DNA from: an uncultured Slackia sp.
Lineage (GTDB): Bacteria > Actinomycetota > Coriobacteriia > Coriobacteriales > Eggerthellaceae
Assembly (NCBI GenBank): GCA_934646845.1
Contig: CAKUEV010000023.1
Coordinates: 1 to 15,343, forward strand
Direction of reading: 5' to 3'
Length of the DNA: 15,343 nucleotides
Under the pieces are notes generated by a model. That model did not search any database and was not told the origin of the DNA. It saw only the letters and a list, made by a program, of their open reading frames with translations. A program made the position numbers and the translations under genes. Below, piece by piece: positions 12,550 to 15,343 of the stretch (positions are counted from its first letter, which is position 1; each line of letters starts with the position of its first letter).

Positions 12550-14010
12550 TTGGCGCATTCATCGAATCATACCCGCGCGAGCAAAGCGTGGTTTCTAGGG
12601 TTTGGCCTGCATTGGACATGGGTTTATTTGTCGTTTAATTCTGCGACCGTGGTCTCTTTTTCCAATGGAGACGAAACCGCCATTACGTGGTTGCATATCA
12701 TTTCGGGCCTTGCGGGGTGCGTGACTTTCGCGATAGCCATATTCAATCACGACAGGCTCGAGCGCGCCGGGCGTTCGATCAACATTCTTTGGGCTGCGGC
12801 CATGGTGTCGGCATTCGGGTCGATGTTCTATGCGACCGAGGTTATCGAGAGCGCTACTGCGTCGCTTATGCTTGGCGCTCTTTTGCCGGGGCTTTCGACT
12901 CCCCTGCTCGCCCTTGGGTGGGGCGTTTTGTTCTGCACGCTCGACGCGCGCGAGGCTGCGGGGCTCACCGCCGGATCATTCATGCTTGCGGGCGTGCTGT
13001 ATGGCCTGATTTCGCTCATTCCCGCTCCTCTTTCGGGCGTGATCGTTGCTTTCTTGCCCCTGCTTTCGGTTTGCATGATGGCGATGTGTCCCAATCGCGG
13101 GCCCCATCCATTCACGCTTCGCTCGCATGCGGCAAAAAGCCCCGAGGGCGTTAACGCGTTTCGTGATATTAAAGACTTGCTGTGCGGCCCGTTTTCATCT
13201 CGTGCGCTTGCGGGCATTCTTCTGACTATGGTAGTGAGCGGCGGCCTGCGCACGTATACGGGCGCCGAAGCGCCGGCTGTATACCATGACCCCTTTATTG
13301 TGGCGGCATCGACGTTCGCGATTGCGGCCATTTTTCTTGTATATAGTCTCTTTTTGCCCCACACGAGCTTCAAGCTCGGGCCGCTTTATAGAACGGCGGC
13401 GCCGCTTTTTGCGCTGGGCGTTGCGGCGCTTACGGTATTCAACGAGCCCGATTCGGCAACGGCGTACTTCGCCGCTTCGGCCGGCTCGATGTTCATCGAT
13501 ATGCTCACATGGGTCTTGCTCATCGAAATCGCCCGTTCCTCGAGGCTTTCGGCGCTTCTGATTTTCGCTGTTGGGCGGTGTGCCATTCATACTGGCATGG
13601 CGCTCGGCGAAATTGCCGCGCTCGCATTTCCTTCCATGATGGTGGCGTTCTGCGTAAGCTCCATCGTGATACTCATCGTTATTGCGGGCTTCATGTTTTC
13701 CGACCGCGACAATGCGCTTGTGTTTGAGCCGGTTGAAGAGGGCGAGCTTGACGTGGAAGCCTGCGAGCCCAATGCGGAAAAACCCGCGCCAACCATGGAT
13801 GAACGCATTGCCGCAGTCGCCGAGAAGTTCGGCCTCACCGCGCGCGAGACCGAGGTCTTCATGCTGTGGGCCACAGGTCACGGAGCGAAATCGATTGAAG
13901 AAAAACTCGTGCTCTCGTCTGCCACGGTGCGCACTCATATTCGGCATATTTACGAGAAACTCGATGTGCATAGCCGCGCAGAATTGATCGAGCTTCTCGA
14001 GAGCCGCTAA
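12550..14010 (+). CDS. membrane-anchored LuxR-family transcriptional regulator
   Basis: A 486-residue protein in two parts. Residues about 14-385 form a chain of hydrophobic helices (roughly ten to twelve), arranged like a degenerate MFS transporter. After an acidic linker (390-415), a LuxR/GerE helix-turn-helix domain follows: LTARETEV (429-436), GAKSIEEKLVLSS, and the recognition-helix region ATVRTHIRHIYEKL (458-471). There is no receiver domain, so signal input is presumably through the membrane part. Coriobacteria carry many such genes, usually next to Tat-exported FAD reductases. Here one lies divergent from this gene, which is therefore its likely target. The TTG start is supported by GGGAGGG. 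No terminator was found after the stop. Confidence 0.9.
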   Translation: MAHSSNHTRASKAWFLGFGLHWTWVYLSFNSATVVSFSNGDETAITWLHIISGLAGCVTFAIAIFNHDRLERAGRSINILWAAAMVSAFGSMFYATEVIESATASLMLGALLPGLSTPLLALGWGVLFCTLDAREAAGLTAGSFMLAGVLYGLISLIPAPLSGVIVAFLPLLSVCMMAMCPNRGPHPFTLRSHAAKSPEGVNAFRDIKDLLCGPFSSRALAGILLTMVVSGGLRTYTGAEAPAVYHDPFIVAASTFAIAAIFLVYSLFLPHTSFKLGPLYRTAAPLFALGVAALTVFNEPDSATAYFAASAGSMFIDMLTWVLLIEIARSSRLSALLIFAVGRCAIHTGMALGEIAALAFPSMMVAFCVSSIVILIVIAGFMFSDRDNALVFEPVEEGELDVEACEPNAEKPAPTMDERIAAVAEKFGLTARETEVFMLWATGHGAKSIEEKLVLSSATVRTHIRHIYEKLDVHSRAELIELLESR

Positions 14011-14066
14011 CGCGCCCCTCGCGTGGAGATTCAAGAACAAGCGCCCTCTTTCGAGTTGAAATTCGC

Positions 14067-14200
14067 TACAATCACTCGCGCAGTGAGCAGTTCACCATGC
14101 ATTCTGGCGTATATCGCGCCCCGCATTTCACAACGTAAGTCCAGCTGTTGGGCCTTCGGGCTCGCATGTATCCGCAGCAACGCGGCGCCTTTCGTGCGCC
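14067..14200 (+). promoter_or_regulatory. putative promoter and structured leader of the MFS gene
   Basis: TACAAT (14067-14072) is a fair -10 without a good -35. At the expected start lies the inverted repeat TCACT-CGCGC-AGTGA (14072-14086). Further on are a UUCG-capped hairpin (14149-14164, two G-U pairs) and GGCGC/GCGCC with a 7-nt loop (14184-14200). The latter ends 8 nt before the AAGGAG ribosome site (14206-14211), close enough to affect ribosome access. Confidence 0.4.
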
Positions 14201-14220
14201 CAAAAAAGGAGTTTTCTGGT

Positions 14221-15343
14221 ATGCAGGGAAAACAATCGACCATGCTCTTGGCAGTTTTATACGGCGGAGCATTCCTGGCTGGCTTTAATGAGAACCTCGT
14301 GAATATGGGCCTTATCGCCATCATGGACGAGTTCGCCATTGACTCAGTTACGGCGCAGTGGCTTGTAACGGGATTCATGATCGCCTCGACGATTATCGTT
14401 ATGTGCATGGCGTTCTTCTATCGCCGCATTAAGCTGAGAGCGCTGTTCTTTGCCGCGAGTGGCCTTACTTTGGCCGGTTCGGTTCTGGGTCTCATCTCAA
14501 CGAATTTCGTCATGCTCTTAGTCGCACGAATCATTCAGGCGGTGGGCTCGGGTGTGTTCATCCCTCTTATGATGAACACGATTTTGGCCGTGACGCCGAA
14601 GAATAAGCTTGGATCGTATCTCTCATTGGGTGGATGCACCATTACGTTTGGCCCCGCATTCGCCCCTGTTGTATGTGGCGCATTGGTCACGAATCTGGGG
14701 TGGCGCTCGATATTTATTGCACCGATTGCGGTTATGGTGCTTCTTGTTGTTTTGGGCTTCATCTACGTGAAAGACCTCGAAAACAGTGAGGCGCATCTTG
14801 ATGCGCCTTCGGTGGCCCTTTCGGGCGTCACGTTGTTCGCGCTTTCGTTTGGTTTGGCGGAAATCGCGATAGACACGATGCTCGGAGCCGCCTCGCTCGT
14901 TGTCGCGGTTGCGGCAGCCGTGGCTTTTGTCGCCCGTCAGCTCGCCTGCCAATATCCGCTTATCGAGCTTTCCCCCATGCGTCGCGTTTCGTTTTGGCCC
15001 GCTGCGGTTTTCGCTCTGGTCTCCCTTATGTCAACGTTCTCGATGAGCGTTTTGCTCCCCCTCTATCTTGAAGGCGCATGCGGCATAACGGCATTCATGG
15101 CTGGTGTGGTCATGCTCATTCCCGTGTTGTGCAACGCGGTATCGACCCTGGTGAGCGGCCGAATTATGGACAAACGCGGAGGATGGCCCCTCATTCCCCT
15201 TGGCTTTGCGAGCGTTGCCGTGGGCTTTGCGCTCATGGCAATCTTCGCCTCGTCGTACTCCATTGTTGCGATGTTTTTCGCGTCGGCTTTGGTGTTCATC
15301 GGCGTTGGCATGACGCTCTCTCCTTCCCAGACGGCTGGATTGC
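14221..15343 (+). CDS. MFS transporter, DHA2 (EmrB/QacA) family, truncated by window end
   Basis: An open frame of 374 codons that reaches the window edge without a stop. The chain is almost entirely hydrophobic helices. Motif B is recognisable as ARIIQAVGSG (102-111, Arg103), motif C as GPAFAPVVCGAL (144-155), followed by GWRSIF (160-165). This combination marks the drug:H+ antiporter families, and the layout fits the 14-helix DHA2 group of about 470 residues, so about 100 residues are missing. It would expel drugs or other amphiphiles using the proton gradient; the substrate cannot be told. The ATG has AAGGAG 9 nt upstream. It is 210 bp behind the LuxR gene on the same strand, with a possible promoter and structured leader in between. 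Confidence 0.88.
   Translation, partial: MQGKQSTMLLAVLYGGAFLAGFNENLVNMGLIAIMDEFAIDSVTAQWLVTGFMIASTIIVMCMAFFYRRIKLRALFFAASGLTLAGSVLGLISTNFVMLLVARIIQAVGSGVFIPLMMNTILAVTPKNKLGSYLSLGGCTITFGPAFAPVVCGALVTNLGWRSIFIAPIAVMVLLVVLGFIYVKDLENSEAHLDAPSVALSGVTLFALSFGLAEIAIDTMLGAASLVVAVAAAVAFVARQLACQYPLIELSPMRRVSFWPAAVFALVSLMSTFSMSVLLPLYLEGACGITAFMAGVVMLIPVLCNAVSTLVSGRIMDKRGGWPLIPLGFASVAVGFALMAIFASSYSIVAMFFASALVFIGVGMTLSPSQTAGL

Overview
The window looks like a chromosomal segment of an anaerobic actinobacterium of the class Coriobacteriia, most likely the Slackia/Eggerthella group (Eggerthellaceae). This is inferred from GC-rich codon choice, a Tat-exported FAD-dependent fumarate-reductase-like lipoprotein, and a LuxR regulator with an N-terminal multi-pass membrane domain beside it, a pairing characteristic of that family. 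Twelve protein genes are supported; two run off the window edges. No transposase, CRISPR array, tRNA or rRNA was seen.

Left part (1-3414): a minus-strand operon of response regulator, sensor kinase, ABC ATPase and the first 34 codons of an FtsX/BceB-type permease. It resembles a peptide-sensing and detoxification module, but its kinase has a large extracytoplasmic domain. Middle (3415-7317): plus-strand genes for an RmlD-like sugar-nucleotide reductase and an acidic-amino-acid symporter (probable operon), then a structured 383-bp spacer and an SstT-type Ser/Thr symporter with a TTG start, closed by a textbook terminator. A 478-bp gap follows with a nested foldback repeat. Then comes a branched-chain aminotransferase (ilvE) on the minus strand with its own UUCG terminator.

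The 714-bp gap between ilvE and the next gene holds the most interesting object. A near-consensus plus-strand promoter (TTGACA, 17 bp, TATAAA) is followed about 280 bp later by a perfect 13-bp-stem terminator. In between there is no credible protein but a run of stable stem-loops. Three of these present the same nonamer CACCCCCTT in the loop, on stems of different sequence. This looks like a ~315-nt regulatory RNA with repeated C-rich, anti-Shine-Dalgarno-like loops. In principle it resembles the actinobacterial 6C RNA or the alphaproteobacterial anti-SD 'cuckoo' RNAs, but I recognise no family.

Right part (9514-15343): a DUF4213/DUF364 protein, a spacer crowded with hairpins, and the Tat/FAD reductase lipoprotein. 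Divergent from that is the membrane LuxR regulator, with paired direct repeats in the shared promoter region. Last is a DHA2-family MFS exporter cut by the window end. Themes: amino-acid uptake and use, envelope stress and drug efflux, and periplasmic anaerobic reduction under LuxR control.
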